Source: Rhizobiaceae bacterium
Lineage (GTDB): Bacteria > Pseudomonadota > Alphaproteobacteria > Rhizobiales > Rhizobiaceae
NCBI GenBank assembly: GCA_017644005.1
Contig: JAEPMJ010000001.1
Span: 434,001-498,000, forward strand
DNA: 64,000 nucleotides
Reading direction: 5' to 3'
A model generated the notes under the pieces. It was not told the DNA's origin, did not search any database, and was given only the letters and a program-made list of their open reading frames with translations. The position numbers and the translations under genes are program-made. The stretch's first letter is position 1, and every line of letters starts with the position of its first letter. Shown piece after piece: positions 35,028 through 44,826 of this stretch.

Positions 35028-36357
35028 GGGTCATGCCTTCGATGAGAATTGTCGGTGCCGCGGTGCCGAAGTTCCGGTCAATGTCGCTGGCCGGCGTGGC
35101 ATGCAGAAACATGTCCTTCAGATTTCCAGCAATCGTGACTTCCGACACAGGGTAAGTCAGAACACCGTTTTCGATCCAGAAGCCCGAGGCACCGCGACTA
35201 TAGTCGCCAGTTACCATGTTGACGCCCTGGCCAAAGACCTCCGTAACGTAGAATCCTTCCTTTATGCCCTTCATCAGTTCTTCGGGCGCGTCGCTACCCG
35301 GCTCAATTGCGAAGTTGGTCGAGCCGGGATTGACCGATGTTCCCGAACGCACTCCGCGGCCGTTGGTCTCAAGCCCCAATTCGCGCGCTACCGACGTCGA
35401 CAAGAACCAGTGATGAAGCACACCGCTATCGATCATCGTCAGCGGCGCCCCTTCGACGCCTTCGCCATCGAAGGGGCGCGAAGCCTGCCCCCTCACCTTG
35501 AGAGGATCGTCGGTCACCGTAATTGCCGTACTGGCCACCTGCTTGCCCATCATGTCGCGCAGGAAACTTGTCTTGCGCGCGACAGACGCTCCGTTGATGG
35601 CTGAGGCTATATGGCCGGCAAAACCGCGCGCAACGCGCGGATCGAACACCACGGCGACCGGCCCGGTACGCGCCTTGCGGGCGCCAAGCCTACGCACGGT
35701 GCGTTCTGCCGCCTCGCGCCCGATCTCGGCTGCGCTCCTGAGGTCGGCAAAGTGCGGCCGCGAGGAGAATTCGTAATCGCGCTCCATCGCTGTCCCCTCG
35801 CCGGCCACGACGCTGATGCCGCGTGAAAAGCGCGAACCGGCATACTGGCCGACAAAACCGTCGGACGTCGCCAGTACCAGCCCACCGAGGCCCGAGGAGG
35901 CACTGCTGCCGCCGGAATTGGTCACGCCTGCAACCGACAGCGCCGCTTCTTCCATCTCAAGCGCCGCCTCCCGCATTTCGTCAGCGGAGACCTCGGTACG
36001 ATCCAGCAGATCCAGATCCTTTAGCGTGCGTGCCAGCCGCACGGGATCGGCCAGCCCCTGGTGAGGGTCTTCCGGAGAGACGCGCGCCATCGCAACGGCG
36101 CGCTCCGCAAGGGCGGCCGGGTCGGATGCAGCATTGCCGGATACGCTTGCGGCTCGTTTTCCGAGAAAAACACGCAACGCAATGTCGTCGCTCTCAGACG
36201 ATTCCGTTCCCTCCACCTTGCCAAGGCGCACAGAGACGGACGTGGATCGTCCGCGCACCGCCACGGCATCAGCGGCGTCAGCACCCGCTGCTTTCGCGGC
36301 CTCGACCAGAGCGGCAACCAGGTCTACGAGGTGATTTGCGTCGCTGTCGGCTTGCAT
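35014..36357 (-). CDS. pmbA: TldD/PmbA-family metallopeptidase homologue
   Basis: The 447-residue protein has the TldD/PmbA layout: N-terminal domain with SESDDIALRVFLGKRAASVS, mid-domain with GPVAVVFDPRVARGFAGHI and C-terminal beta domain with TGDYSRGASGFWIENG. PmbA lacks the HExxxH of its partner TldD and works with it in processing small peptides. Here also no HExxxH is visible. I use the ATG at 36355-36357 (GGAAA upstream); an ATG at 36378 is possible. It leads the run down to lpxK. Confidence 0.87.
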   Translation of the reverse strand: MQADSDANHLVDLVAALVEAAKAAGADAADAVAVRGRSTSVSVRLGKVEGTESSESDDIALRVFLGKRAASVSGNAASDPAALAERAVAMARVSPEDPHQGLADPVRLARTLKDLDLLDRTEVSADEMREAALEMEEAALSVAGVTNSGGSSASSGLGGLVLATSDGFVGQYAGSRFSRGISVVAGEGTAMERDYEFSSRPHFADLRSAAEIGREAAERTVRRLGARKARTGPVAVVFDPRVARGFAGHIASAINGASVARKTSFLRDMMGKQVASTAITVTDDPLKVRGQASRPFDGEGVEGAPLTMIDSGVLHHWFLSTSVARELGLETNGRGVRSGTSVNPGSTNFAIEPGSDAPEELMKGIKEGFYVTEVFGQGVNMVTGDYSRGASGFWIENGVLTYPVSEVTIAGNLKDMFLHATPASDIDRNFGTAAPTILIEGMTLAGA

Positions 36358-36524
36358 AATCGGTTTTCCGGCACTCATCTTCGGTTGCTTTTGCGCATAA
36401 ACAGTCCATCTATGGCCGAGCACCGTCCGACGCAATGGTTGCGGTGTTATTGGCACAGTTCTTCCGGGAGGGCGCACATATTGGCATGCGATAGCCAGAA
36501 GCGGTGTGCCTGGCGCAAGACCGG

Positions 36525-37952
36525 ATGAGCGAAGCAGACACCGGCCAAGGCGCCAAGTTCACCAGCGGCTCAACAATGTGGCATGTGGTGGTCATGACGG
36601 CCACCGGCTCAATCGGCCTGCTTGCCATCTTCATCGTCGATGCGTTGAACCTGTTTTACATAGCGTTGCTGGGTGTGGAAGAGCTCGCGGCGGCGATCGG
36701 ATTTGCCAGCGTTCTGATGTTCTTCACCATTTCAACGGCGCTGGGCCTCACCATCGCCACCTCGGCGGTGGTGTCGCGCGCGCTCGGGCGCGGCGACCGC
36801 GACACGGCTGCGCGCCTCGGCGGCGCGTCGATGATCTTCCTCGGTGCCATCATGCTTGCGGTCGCACTGATCGCGTGGCCGTTTCTGGAAAATCTTCTCT
36901 ACTGGATCGGCGCGCGCGAACGCACGCTCGAACTTTCGACGCGATTCATGCAAATCGTGCTGCCCTCGACACCGATCGTCGCGATCGGCATGGGTGCAAC
37001 CGGCATATTGCGCGCCGCCGGCGACGCGCGGCGGGCCATGTATGTCACGCTGATCGGCGGCATGGCCACGGCGATTCTCGACCCGATTCTGATTTTCGGG
37101 CTCGATCTTGGCCTGGATGGCGCAGCGATTGCCACCGTTCTCTCGCGCATCGTGCTGCTGGCGGTCGGCATCTATGGAGCGCATTACGTTCACCGGCTGG
37201 TGAAAATCCCGACGGGCGCCGAACTGTCGGCAGCCGTCCGGCCATTCTTCGCCGTCGGTGTACCAGCAATCATGACGCAGGTCGCGACGCCGGTCGGCAA
37301 CACTTACGTAACCGTTCAGATCGCCGACTACGGCGACCAGGCGGTGGCTGGCTGGGCAATCGTGGGCCGCATTTTACCGGTTGCATTCGCCGGCGTGTTT
37401 GCGCTGTCGGGCGCCGTCGGGCCGATCATAGGCCAGAATGTCGGCGCGCAGCTCTACGACCGCGCCCGCGACACGCTGCGCGATTCCAACATCTTCATCA
37501 TTGTCTATGTGCTGATCGTCTGGGCCCTGATGGCGCTCGCGGCAGAGCCGCTGGCAAGCCTGTTCAACGCCGAGGGCCAGGCGCGCGACATCGTGGTCTT
37601 CTTCTGCCGGATCGCCGCCGCTTCCTTCGTCTTTTACGGCATCCTGTTCGTTGCCAACGCCGCCTTCAACAATCTCGGATACGCCACCTACTCCACAGTC
37701 TTCAGCTGGGGGCGTTCCACGCTCGGCGTCATTCCCTTCGTATGGCTCGGCGCTCAGTATTACGGCGCGCTCGGCGTCATCGCCGGCTGGGCCCTGGGCG
37801 CCGTGCCGTTCGGCATTGCCGCCATCATCGTCGCGTTCAGGGTCGTTGCGAAACTGGCAAGCGAAGGCGCGGGCCCAGGCGATGTTCTGCCCGGTCCGCC
37901 ACCTTCATCGCATTCGCCCTTCTCGACAGCAAAGGCCGCAACGTTTCACTGA
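36525..37952 (+). CDS. MATE-family efflux transporter
   Basis: The 475-residue protein has twelve hydrophobic segments in two halves and MATE-type segments (MTATGSIGLLAIFIVDALNL, PSTPIVAIGMGATGILRAAG, GAVGPIIGQNVGAQLYDRAR). It exports cationic drugs or metabolites in exchange for protons or sodium. The substrate is not predictable. The frame extends a few codons upstream with a GTG, but the ATG at 36525 fits the family better. Its stop abuts the convergent patatin gene. Confidence 0.9.
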   Translation: MSEADTGQGAKFTSGSTMWHVVVMTATGSIGLLAIFIVDALNLFYIALLGVEELAAAIGFASVLMFFTISTALGLTIATSAVVSRALGRGDRDTAARLGGASMIFLGAIMLAVALIAWPFLENLLYWIGARERTLELSTRFMQIVLPSTPIVAIGMGATGILRAAGDARRAMYVTLIGGMATAILDPILIFGLDLGLDGAAIATVLSRIVLLAVGIYGAHYVHRLVKIPTGAELSAAVRPFFAVGVPAIMTQVATPVGNTYVTVQIADYGDQAVAGWAIVGRILPVAFAGVFALSGAVGPIIGQNVGAQLYDRARDTLRDSNIFIIVYVLIVWALMALAAEPLASLFNAEGQARDIVVFFCRIAAASFVFYGILFVANAAFNNLGYATYSTVFSWGRSTLGVIPFVWLGAQYYGALGVIAGWALGAVPFGIAAIIVAFRVVAKLASEGAGPGDVLPGPPPSSHSPFSTAKAATFH

Positions 37953-38846
37953 CTAACCGATCTCCGGCACCGGCAGCGTTTCGCCGGCGAATGCGCGCTC
38001 GAGCTGGCGCTTCATCTCATCCTTGATGGAGGCGGTCTCGGCCATCACCGCATCGACTTTCAGGAAATCGAGCACCCTGAAGCGCGAAACCGGCGGCCGC
38101 AACAGAATGTCGGGCCGCTGCATCTTGAGCTTCAACGCCGTGTTTGCCTGCATCATGAGCTGGCTTGTTCCGAACATCAGGTCGATCGCACTCGGTGCCG
38201 ATTTGCTGCCGATGGTGGGTCCGCCTGCGACATCGACGGCGATGACGATGTCGGCCTTCCCCTCCAGAAGATCGAACGGCACAGGATTGCATATGCCGCC
38301 ATCGACCAGAAGGCGGCCATCCCTCTGAACCGGTTTGAACAGAGCCGGTATCGCCGCCGAGGCAGCGACGGCAGGCAGAAGCTCACCGGAATCGAATACC
38401 GTCGACACATGTCCGAAATAGTCTGTCGTGGTGACTTGCAGCGGTATCTCAAGCGCTTCGAATGTGGTCGGAATGGCCTCCGGAAGGAACGCCTTCAGGA
38501 TACGCTCGATGTTCAGCTGAGCACGCAAGCCGCCCGACATCATTTCGGACAGGCTGGTCGGGCGCGAGCGCCATATGCGAGCCATGACCTCGCCGCGATT
38601 GCCGAGGTTTGTACGCACAAATTCACACATCTCGCGGCCGGTCATGCCTGCGGCCATGCCGGCGCCCACGATCGAGCCGATAGAGGACCCGGCGATTGCC
38701 ACCGGCCGGATGCCAAGTTCGTCGAGTGTCTCGACGACGTGAATATGGGCCAACCCGCGTGCGCCGCCGGCACCCAGCGCGACGGCGACCGATGGAGCTG
38801 CGGTGGCTCCTGCTTTCGAGATCGTTGTGCTGCTTGCGGTTTCCAA
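37953..38846 (-). CDS. Patatin-like phospholipase (RssA/YchK type)
   Basis: The roughly 297-residue protein has the complete patatin site: oxyanion loop ALGAGGARGLAHIH, nucleophile GSSIGSIVGAGM and catalytic Asp in VDGGICNPVP. It hydrolyses acyl esters, probably of phospholipids. No ATG precedes the domain; I use the TTG at 38844-38846 next to the M16 stop, with a TTG at 38876 also possible. It is downstream of two M16 peptidase genes on the same strand. Confidence 0.87.
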   Translation of the reverse strand: METASSTTISKAGATAAPSVAVALGAGGARGLAHIHVVETLDELGIRPVAIAGSSIGSIVGAGMAAGMTGREMCEFVRTNLGNRGEVMARIWRSRPTSLSEMMSGGLRAQLNIERILKAFLPEAIPTTFEALEIPLQVTTTDYFGHVSTVFDSGELLPAVAASAAIPALFKPVQRDGRLLVDGGICNPVPFDLLEGKADIVIAVDVAGGPTIGSKSAPSAIDLMFGTSQLMMQANTALKLKMQRPDILLRPPVSRFRVLDFLKVDAVMAETASIKDEMKRQLERAFAGETLPVPEIG

Positions 38847-38847
38847 A

Positions 38848-40212
38848 CTAGTTATCGCCCGGCCTGCCTGGACCAATCATCAACACCGCCGGCTCTTCGC
38901 TCAACAGCCTGCGCGCCTGCGCAGCCGCCTGCTCGCGGGTTACGCCCTGAATGAGCGCCGGCCGACGTTCGATGTAATCTAGTCCGAGCTTCTCGAACTG
39001 CAAACCAACCAGAGTGTTGGCAATTGCACCGGACGAGTCGAGATTGTTGATCGCATATGAGCCCAGAAGGTAACGCTTGGCTGCATCGAGTTCCGCCTCG
39101 GTAGGCCCTTCCGACGCCATTTTCGCTACCGTTTCGCGTATTACGTCAAGTACCTGGTCTGCCCGCACAGGGTCAGTCGCCGTGCCTATTATCAACGAAT
39201 TCGCATGGCGTGAGTTCGAAAGCGACGCGCCGACGCTATATGCCAGTCCGCGCTTTTCGCGCACCTCCTCAAACAACCGTGAGCTGAACGCGCCGCCACC
39301 CAGCACATGGGTCATCAGCAGAGCGGGAAAAAACTCCGGGTCATCCCGTGCAATGCCCCGGTAGGCAAGCAACAAGGACGTCTGCGCCAGCGGATAGGCG
39401 ACGCTTACATTGTGGCCGAGCTTCGGATCTACATCGGCGACCCGCATCAAATCGGCCCTGGCAGGCAAATCGCCGAAAATGCGATCCAGCTCGGATTTCA
39501 GCGTTTCCGCATCAATGGCCCCGACCACGCCGACAATGAGATTGTCGCGTGCAAACAGCCGCGAGTGCAGCGCACGCAGATCGTTGCTGGTGATCGTCGC
39601 CAGCGTTTCGGGCGTGCCCTCGCTGCGCCTTGCATAGGGATGGTCGCCGTAGACTGCCTCCGCGAAGGCGATCCGGGCCGCCGTTTCGGGATCACGCGCC
39701 CGCGCCTGGATGCCGGCGACAAGCTGTGCACGAATACGATCGATCGGCGCCTGGTCGAAGCGCGGCCGCGTCAGCGCTAGCTTGAGCAGGCCGAACGCCT
39801 CCTCGCGCGTCTCGGCGAGCGTGCGCATTCCGCCCGAGATGGTGTCGCGGCCGGCATCGAAACCCATTTCAGCACCAGCGTCGTCCAATTCGAGCTGAAA
39901 GGCGTCCGCATCGAGCTCGCCGGCGCCTTCATCGAAGAGGCCAGTCATGAGGTTGGAGATGCCCTCCTTGCCCTGCGGATCCTGCGTGGAACCGCCCTCA
40001 AAGGCGAATTTGAGCGCAACGATCGGCACGGTGTAATCCTCAACCAGCCAGGCGGTGATGCCGCCTTCTGAACGCACTTCCTGAATGTCGACCGCCGAGC
40101 GGGCCGGACCAAGTGCCGGAAAGGTCAGAAAAAACAGTGCGAGGACAAAGGTGACCACCGCATTTTCCGCCAGTATCGCCACCGGTCTGCGGGCCGTTTC
40201 GATCTCCATCAT
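38848..40212 (-). CDS. M16-family peptidase, non-catalytic subunit
   Basis: The 454-residue protein is an M16 (insulinase) homologue with an N-terminal membrane or signal segment ([18 protein letters not shown]). It lacks the zinc HxxEH, having [20 protein letters not shown] at that place, but keeps the substrate-binding [16 protein letters not shown] of the beta-type subunit. Such proteins pair with an HxxEH subunit, which is the upstream gene (ATGA overlap). Together they likely form a periplasmic oligopeptidase. Confidence 0.9.
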   Translation of the reverse strand: MMEIETARRPVAILAENAVVTFVLALFFLTFPALGPARSAVDIQEVRSEGGITAWLVEDYTVPIVALKFAFEGGSTQDPQGKEGISNLMTGLFDEGAGELDADAFQLELDDAGAEMGFDAGRDTISGGMRTLAETREEAFGLLKLALTRPRFDQAPIDRIRAQLVAGIQARARDPETAARIAFAEAVYGDHPYARRSEGTPETLATITSNDLRALHSRLFARDNLIVGVVGAIDAETLKSELDRIFGDLPARADLMRVADVDPKLGHNVSVAYPLAQTSLLLAYRGIARDDPEFFPALLMTHVLGGGAFSSRLFEEVREKRGLAYSVGASLSNSRHANSLIIGTATDPVRADQVLDVIRETVAKMASEGPTEAELDAAKRYLLGSYAINNLDSSGAIANTLVGLQFEKLGLDYIERRPALIQGVTREQAAAQARRLLSEEPAVLMIGPGRPGDN

Positions 40213-41567
40213 TGATCAACAGTCCCCTGTGGCAGCAGATAGCCGGTCACGTGTGTGTCTGCCGGTAGAAAACGGCGCGCGGCGTCGGAAATGTCGGCGG
40301 CGGTTACGGCCCGAACGCGCTCCGGCCAGGATTCGATATCCGCGATGCTCAAGCCCGTGGAAAGCAGCGAGCCATAGATGCGGGCCATGCCGGTCTGGTT
40401 GTCCCTGGCGAAGATCGTGCTGCGCAGAAACCTGTTCTTGGCGCGCCGCAATTCGTCATCGCTGACGCCCTCCTCGGCCAGTTTCGCGATTTCAGCCTCA
40501 ACCGCATCTTCAACCGTGGCGAGATCGTTGCCGCCGCGCGGAGCCGCGAAGACACTAAAGCTGGTGTCGTCGAGCGCAGCCGCACGATAGCCAGCCCCAG
40601 CGGACGCCGCGACACCGCCTTTAACAACCAGTTGCTGATAGAGCCGGCTGCGAATGCCGCCGCCCAGTATCTCTGCCAGCAGGTCCAGCGCCTCGGCCTC
40701 GCCCGGCTCGGCGCTGGCGTAGGAGGGGACAACCCAGCTGCGCTGAAGGCTGGGTACACCGACGCGAGGGTCGGACATGGTGACAGTTCGCGCCGTATCC
40801 TGCCGCGGCTCCTGCGGCCGGATACGCTGCGGCCGCCGGGGTCCGCGCGGCACCTTGCCGTAGGTCGCTTCAGCCATTGTCCTGATTTCGTCGGGAGCAA
40901 CATCCCCGGCGACGACCAGTATCGCGTTGTCGGGAGCATAATGCAGATCATAGAATTCCAGCGCATGTTCGCGGTCGAGTTTGGCGATCTCATGCATCCA
41001 GCCAATGACGGGGATGCGGTAGGGATGATTCTGGAAAAGGGTCGCCTCGACTTCCTCAGCGAGCAGTGAGCCGGGGCTGTTTTCCACGCGCGCCCGGCGC
41101 TCTTCGATCACCACGTCACGTTCGGGCGCGACGACCTCCTCGGTCAGGATAAGGCCGCGCATGCGGTCGGCCTCGAAGTCCATCATCACTGGAAGCGCGT
41201 CCGGGCTGACCTGCTGGTAATAGGCGGTGTAGTCGCTTGAGGTGAAGGCGTTGTCATTGCCACCGATCGCGGCAACCGCAGCGGAGAATTCGCCCGCGGC
41301 GTATTTCCGCGTTCCCTTGAACATCAGGTGCTCGAGGAAATGGGCGATACCGGAGCGCCCGGGTTCCTCATCCGCACTCCCTACCTTGTACCAGACCATA
41401 TGCGTGACCACCGGTGCCCTCCGGTCAGGAATAACAACGACCTGAAGGCCGTTTTCCAGCATGAAGCTCGTGGCGCCGTTGCCTGCATGTGCCAGGGCAG
41501 TGAACAGCGTCATAGCGGACACCGCCAAAACGAGGCGCAGATGCTCGGTAATGTCTCGGAATGGCAT
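40209..41567 (-). CDS. M16-family zinc peptidase, catalytic subunit
   Basis: The 452-residue protein has a signal peptide ([20 protein letters not shown] to ALAHA) and the inverted zinc motif HFLEH in [18 protein letters not shown] with the distal glutamate in [16 protein letters not shown]. It should cut peptides in the periplasm together with the non-catalytic partner encoded next (4-base overlap). The role may be turnover of signal peptides or secreted peptides. Confidence 0.92.
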   Translation of the reverse strand: MPFRDITEHLRLVLAVSAMTLFTALAHAGNGATSFMLENGLQVVVIPDRRAPVVTHMVWYKVGSADEEPGRSGIAHFLEHLMFKGTRKYAAGEFSAAVAAIGGNDNAFTSSDYTAYYQQVSPDALPVMMDFEADRMRGLILTEEVVAPERDVVIEERRARVENSPGSLLAEEVEATLFQNHPYRIPVIGWMHEIAKLDREHALEFYDLHYAPDNAILVVAGDVAPDEIRTMAEATYGKVPRGPRRPQRIRPQEPRQDTARTVTMSDPRVGVPSLQRSWVVPSYASAEPGEAEALDLLAEILGGGIRSRLYQQLVVKGGVAASAGAGYRAAALDDTSFSVFAAPRGGNDLATVEDAVEAEIAKLAEEGVSDDELRRAKNRFLRSTIFARDNQTGMARIYGSLLSTGLSIADIESWPERVRAVTAADISDAARRFLPADTHVTGYLLPQGTVDQ

Positions 41568-41637
41568 CGAAGTTCCCGGATGAGAAACGAGGAGCGGCCT
41601 TGCGGGCCAAATTCAGGCCACTGAGTTTAGCGCAAAG

Positions 41638-42192
41638 TCACGCAAGGTCGAGGAAACGAATGACCGTGTCGCCATATTCTCGCTCATCGGCGAGTGCGAA
41701 ACCGGCCGGAAGTGCAAACGAGGCGCCCGACGCCTCTTCGAGCACCACGCGCGCGCCGGCCTTCAACCAGCCGCCATCGAGCGCGGCCGTCAGCGCTTTT
41801 TCTCCCAGCCCTTTGCCGTAGGGCGGATCGGCGAAGACGAGATCGAAGGGCATGATCGTGCCTACATCGCCAAGGCTGGTGGCATCGCGCCGAAAAATCT
41901 TGGCGACACCCGTCAGCCCGAATGCCTCGATGTTGTCGCGAATAATGCCGCGCGCCTCCGCGGCCTCTTCGACGAAAAGACATGCGGAAGCGCCGCGCGA
42001 CAGCGCCTCTATGCCCTGAGCGCCGGTTCCGGCAAAAAGGTCAAGCACGCGAAGGCCGTTCAGCCCGCCCTGGCGCGCGTGCGCCAGAATATTAAATACC
42101 GCCTCGCGGGTGCGGTCGCTGGTCGGGCGGATCGCAGGCGAACTCGGCGTCACCAGCGTGCGCCCACGCAATCTACCTCCGACGACCCGCAT
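41638..42192 (-). CDS. rsmD: 16S rRNA m2G966 methyltransferase RsmD
   Basis: The 184-residue SAM enzyme starts MRVVGGRLRGRTLVTPSS and contains RPTSDRTREAVFNIL, the SAM loop DLFAGTGAQGIEALSRGA and the catalytic FADPPYG. It methylates G966 of 16S rRNA in the 30S subunit. The longer open frame upstream is read through rluB in another frame and is not coding. The ATG at 42190-42192 lies inside the end of rluB (20-bp overlap), so the genes are coupled. Confidence 0.95.
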   Translation of the reverse strand: MRVVGGRLRGRTLVTPSSPAIRPTSDRTREAVFNILAHARQGGLNGLRVLDLFAGTGAQGIEALSRGASACLFVEEAAEARGIIRDNIEAFGLTGVAKIFRRDATSLGDVGTIMPFDLVFADPPYGKGLGEKALTAALDGGWLKAGARVVLEEASGASFALPAGFALADEREYGDTVIRFLDLA

Positions 42193-43531
42193 CGGGGCGA
42201 CCTCCCTGCCTGCCGCCCGGACGCTGCCCCTTCGGCCCAGGTTTGCCGGATGATTTGCCAGCTGATTTTCCCGCCGGTTTGCCTGTTGGTTTCCTTGCCG
42301 GCTTGTCCGCCGGTTTCGCCGACGGACCGCCGGCTGACTTGCCGCCACGTTTGTGCCCCTCTCGTTCGCCCTTTTCGGGCTTCCGTGAAATGCGGCGGTT
42401 GGGGTCAGCCAGTGGCGTTTTGGCGGCCGCGGAAGCTGCGGCCTTTGGCCCCGAAGGCCGCGCACCTGGAGCCATCCAGACATTCGATGCGCGAGAGCGG
42501 CGCTCGTTGGCAGGCTTTTTCTCGGCATCCTTGCCGGCGGGTTCGTCGCGGCGAGGCTCCTTCGTCGACCAGCGGGCAAGATTTGCCTCGCGCTTGTCCT
42601 CCCGACCGCCGAAGCCCTTTGCGTCACGGCTGCGCGGAGTTGCGGCGACGCCTGATTTCTCCGGCTTGCGCTGATTGATAACGGGAGCTTCGAAATTCGC
42701 GCCCGCTTCCGCGATCAATCTCTCTCCAAGCTGGTCGCGCAGCATGCGGCCACGCAGTTCGCGTACCTCGCCTTCCGCCATCTCTCCAAGCTGGAAAGGC
42801 CCATATGAAATCCTGATCAGCCGGGTCACTTCCAGTCCAAGCGCGGACAGGATGTTGCGTACTTCGCGGTTCTTGCCTTCGCGCAGGCCGAGCGTTAGCC
42901 AGGCATTCGAGCCCTGCACCCGGTCCAGAGACGCCTCGACGGCGCCATAAAAGACGCCGTCAACAGCGATACCTTCCTTCAGATCGGCCAGCGCCTTTTC
43001 GTCGACCTTGCCATGCACACGTACGCGATAACGTCGCAACCAGCCGGTCGACGGCAATTCCAACACCCTCGACAACCCGCCATCATTGGTCAGCAGCAGC
43101 AGTCCCTCGGTGTTGATGTCGAGACGACCGACGGTGACAACACGCGGCAGGTCGGAAGGCAGCGCTTCGAACACCGTCTTGCGACCCTCGGGGTCGCGAT
43201 TCGTCGTCACCAGGCCTGCCGGCTTGTGGTAGAGAAACAGGCGTGTGCGCTCGATCTCGGGAATCGGGGCGCCGTCCACCTCGATCCTGTCGGAACCGCC
43301 AACATTGAGCGCCGGGCTGTCGATCACCCTGCCGTTCACCGACACGCGCCCCGCAGCGATCATCGCCTCTGCATCCCTGCGCGAGGCAACACCGGCGCGC
43401 GCCAAGCGCTTGGCTATGCGCTCGCCCTCGCCGCCCGCCGACCCGTGCGATTTCTTCACCGGAGCCGGGCGCTTACCTTTGCCGCTGCTGAATTCTCGCC
43501 GCCTGGGCGGCTTTTGCCGATCGTGTGTCAT
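42173..43531 (-). CDS. rluB: 23S rRNA pseudouridine synthase RluB type, with long basic tail
   Basis: The 452-residue protein has an S4 domain (ERIAKRLARAGVASRRDAEA), then the RsuA/RluB catalytic domain with GRLDINTEGLLLLTNDG (catalytic Asp) and GLREGKNREVRNILSALGLE. This covers about residues 35-285. The remaining ~170 residues are a low-complexity Lys/Arg/Gly/Pro/Ala tail with KPxxKPxxK-type repeats (residues ~395-452), much longer than E. coli RluB. Such tails probably bind rRNA. It makes pseudouridine in 23S rRNA helix 80. Confidence 0.92.
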   Translation of the reverse strand: MTHDRQKPPRRREFSSGKGKRPAPVKKSHGSAGGEGERIAKRLARAGVASRRDAEAMIAAGRVSVNGRVIDSPALNVGGSDRIEVDGAPIPEIERTRLFLYHKPAGLVTTNRDPEGRKTVFEALPSDLPRVVTVGRLDINTEGLLLLTNDGGLSRVLELPSTGWLRRYRVRVHGKVDEKALADLKEGIAVDGVFYGAVEASLDRVQGSNAWLTLGLREGKNREVRNILSALGLEVTRLIRISYGPFQLGEMAEGEVRELRGRMLRDQLGERLIAEAGANFEAPVINQRKPEKSGVAATPRSRDAKGFGGREDKREANLARWSTKEPRRDEPAGKDAEKKPANERRSRASNVWMAPGARPSGPKAAASAAAKTPLADPNRRISRKPEKGEREGHKRGGKSAGGPSAKPADKPARKPTGKPAGKSAGKSSGKPGPKGQRPGGRQGGRPDAGRRR

Positions 43532-43594
43532 GTGGCTTTCGCTGGTCAGGCCCGCTAACTAACAAAGGGCCGCTTCAGGTGCGAGGGAAATCGA

Positions 43595-44059
43595 GTGCGC
43601 CAGGACATGACCAAACGGAACAACCACATGGAAATCGCGCTCGGCGAGGCGCGGGACGCAGCCCGGCGCGGCGAAGTGCCTGTCGGCGCGATCATCGTCC
43701 GCGACGGTGCGATCATTGCCAGTGCCGGCAATCGCACCCGTGAGCTCAACGACCCGACGGCGCATGCGGAAATTCTGGCGATAAGGCAGGCCTGCGCGGC
43801 TCTGGGCGCCGAACGACTGACGGGCGCAGACCTTTACGTGACGCTCGAACCCTGCGCGATGTGTACCGCTGCGATATCCTTCGCCCGCATCAGGCGACTC
43901 TATTTCGGCGCAGAGGACGAAAAAGGCGGGGGCGTTCTGCATGGCGGGCGGTTCTTTTCGTCGCCAAGCTGTCATCATTCACCCGAGGTCTATTCAGGTA
44001 TCAGCGAAACCGAGGCCGCATCGCTGCTTTTGGAGTTCTTTCGGTCGAAACGCGGCTAG
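43595..44059 (+). CDS. tadA: tRNA adenosine(34) deaminase TadA
   Basis: The 154-residue zinc deaminase converts A34 to inosine in tRNA-Arg(ACG). Zinc ligands are His57 and the catalytic Glu59 in TAHAEILAIRQAC and Cys87/Cys90 in LEPCAMCTAAISFAR. I use the GTG at 43595 because GAGGGA lies 7 bases upstream; ATGs at 43607 and 43628 would shorten it slightly. It is divergent from rluB and its last 4 bases overlap the end of the convergent lipoprotein gene. Confidence 0.93.
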   Translation: MRQDMTKRNNHMEIALGEARDAARRGEVPVGAIIVRDGAIIASAGNRTRELNDPTAHAEILAIRQACAALGAERLTGADLYVTLEPCAMCTAAISFARIRRLYFGAEDEKGGGVLHGGRFFSSPSCHHSPEVYSGISETEAASLLLEFFRSKRG

Positions 44060-44697
44060 AAGAGCGACCGTCCGCCGCCTGCTTCGCGGCGAGCCCTGCG
44101 TTCTTTCTTCCACTCGGACTCGCCAAGTTCGCCGGTCGGCGCGGTTTCGGCCGGTTGCCGATAGACGACCGGAGGCTCGCTCAGATATTTGCGCGAGTTT
44201 GCGCCACCTTTGGCCTGGATCTTGCGCCGCTTCAGCTCGGCCAGCCGCTCACGATTGCTCATGTCGGAAAGCAGCGGATCGTCATAGGTGATGTCGCTCC
44301 CCTGCTCCCTGACGTCGTTGATCACCGATGACCGGTAGAGCGGGTTGTCGGCGTTTTCGTCAGCTTCGGCTCGAATTCGCGCAAGACGCTGCTCGGGCGA
44401 TTCCGGCCATGCCGGATTCGACGCCGTTGTTACGTCGTCCTGCGGCTCGGGCAGCACGGCAGTGGTTTCGGGCTTCACCAGTTCGGGACGCGGCTTGTAG
44501 GCAATCTGCGTCTTCTTCTTGCGCGACTGGCCCAGCGCAAGAATGCCGGACACATCCTCGATCAGCTGCTTGCCCGCGGTTTTGTCGGTGCCGTAGGTCG
44601 GCGACGAAACGCAGCCGGAAACGACAATAGCAGCCGCCGAAACAACGCTTGCAACGAGCGCAACGCGTATTGGACGCACCTGATCGGAATTGACCAC
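44056..44697 (-). CDS. Predicted lipoprotein of unknown function
   Basis: The 213-residue protein starts at GTG and has a lipoprotein signal with lipobox VSGC (Cys29) after VALVASVVSAAAIVVSGC. The rest is polar and probably disordered, with basic (GQSRKKKTQIAYKPRPELVK) and C-terminal EWKKERRARREAGGG stretches. I recognise no domain. Comparable rhizobial lipoproteins are uncharacterised. Overlap with tadA is 4 bp, tail to tail. The high charge suggests binding to peptidoglycan or LPS, but this is only a guess. Confidence 0.75.
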   Translation of the reverse strand: MVNSDQVRPIRVALVASVVSAAAIVVSGCVSSPTYGTDKTAGKQLIEDVSGILALGQSRKKKTQIAYKPRPELVKPETTAVLPEPQDDVTTASNPAWPESPEQRLARIRAEADENADNPLYRSSVINDVREQGSDITYDDPLLSDMSNRERLAELKRRKIQAKGGANSRKYLSEPPVVYRQPAETAPTGELGESEWKKERRARREAGGGRSLF

Positions 44698-44826
44698 TGA
44701 GTTCCGCCTCTCACATCACCGGCATTGCTGCCGGCTACTCATCCACCCAAACCCAAGTCCACAAATCCGGCGACAAGATGACGCCGGAATTGGTGGCTTT
44801 CTAGCCGACACGGCAGATTTGGGCAA

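Noticed and set aside
38848..40212. M16 protein without HxxEH considered as a pseudogene.
   Set aside because: The frame is intact, the R/Y-loop of beta-type subunits is present, and the catalytic partner is directly upstream; this is the normal non-catalytic subunit.
42192..42627. Upstream extension of rsmD through 145 codons.
   Set aside because: The extension is the alternative frame of the rluB tail; RsmD proteins start at MRVVGGRLRG and have about 185 residues.
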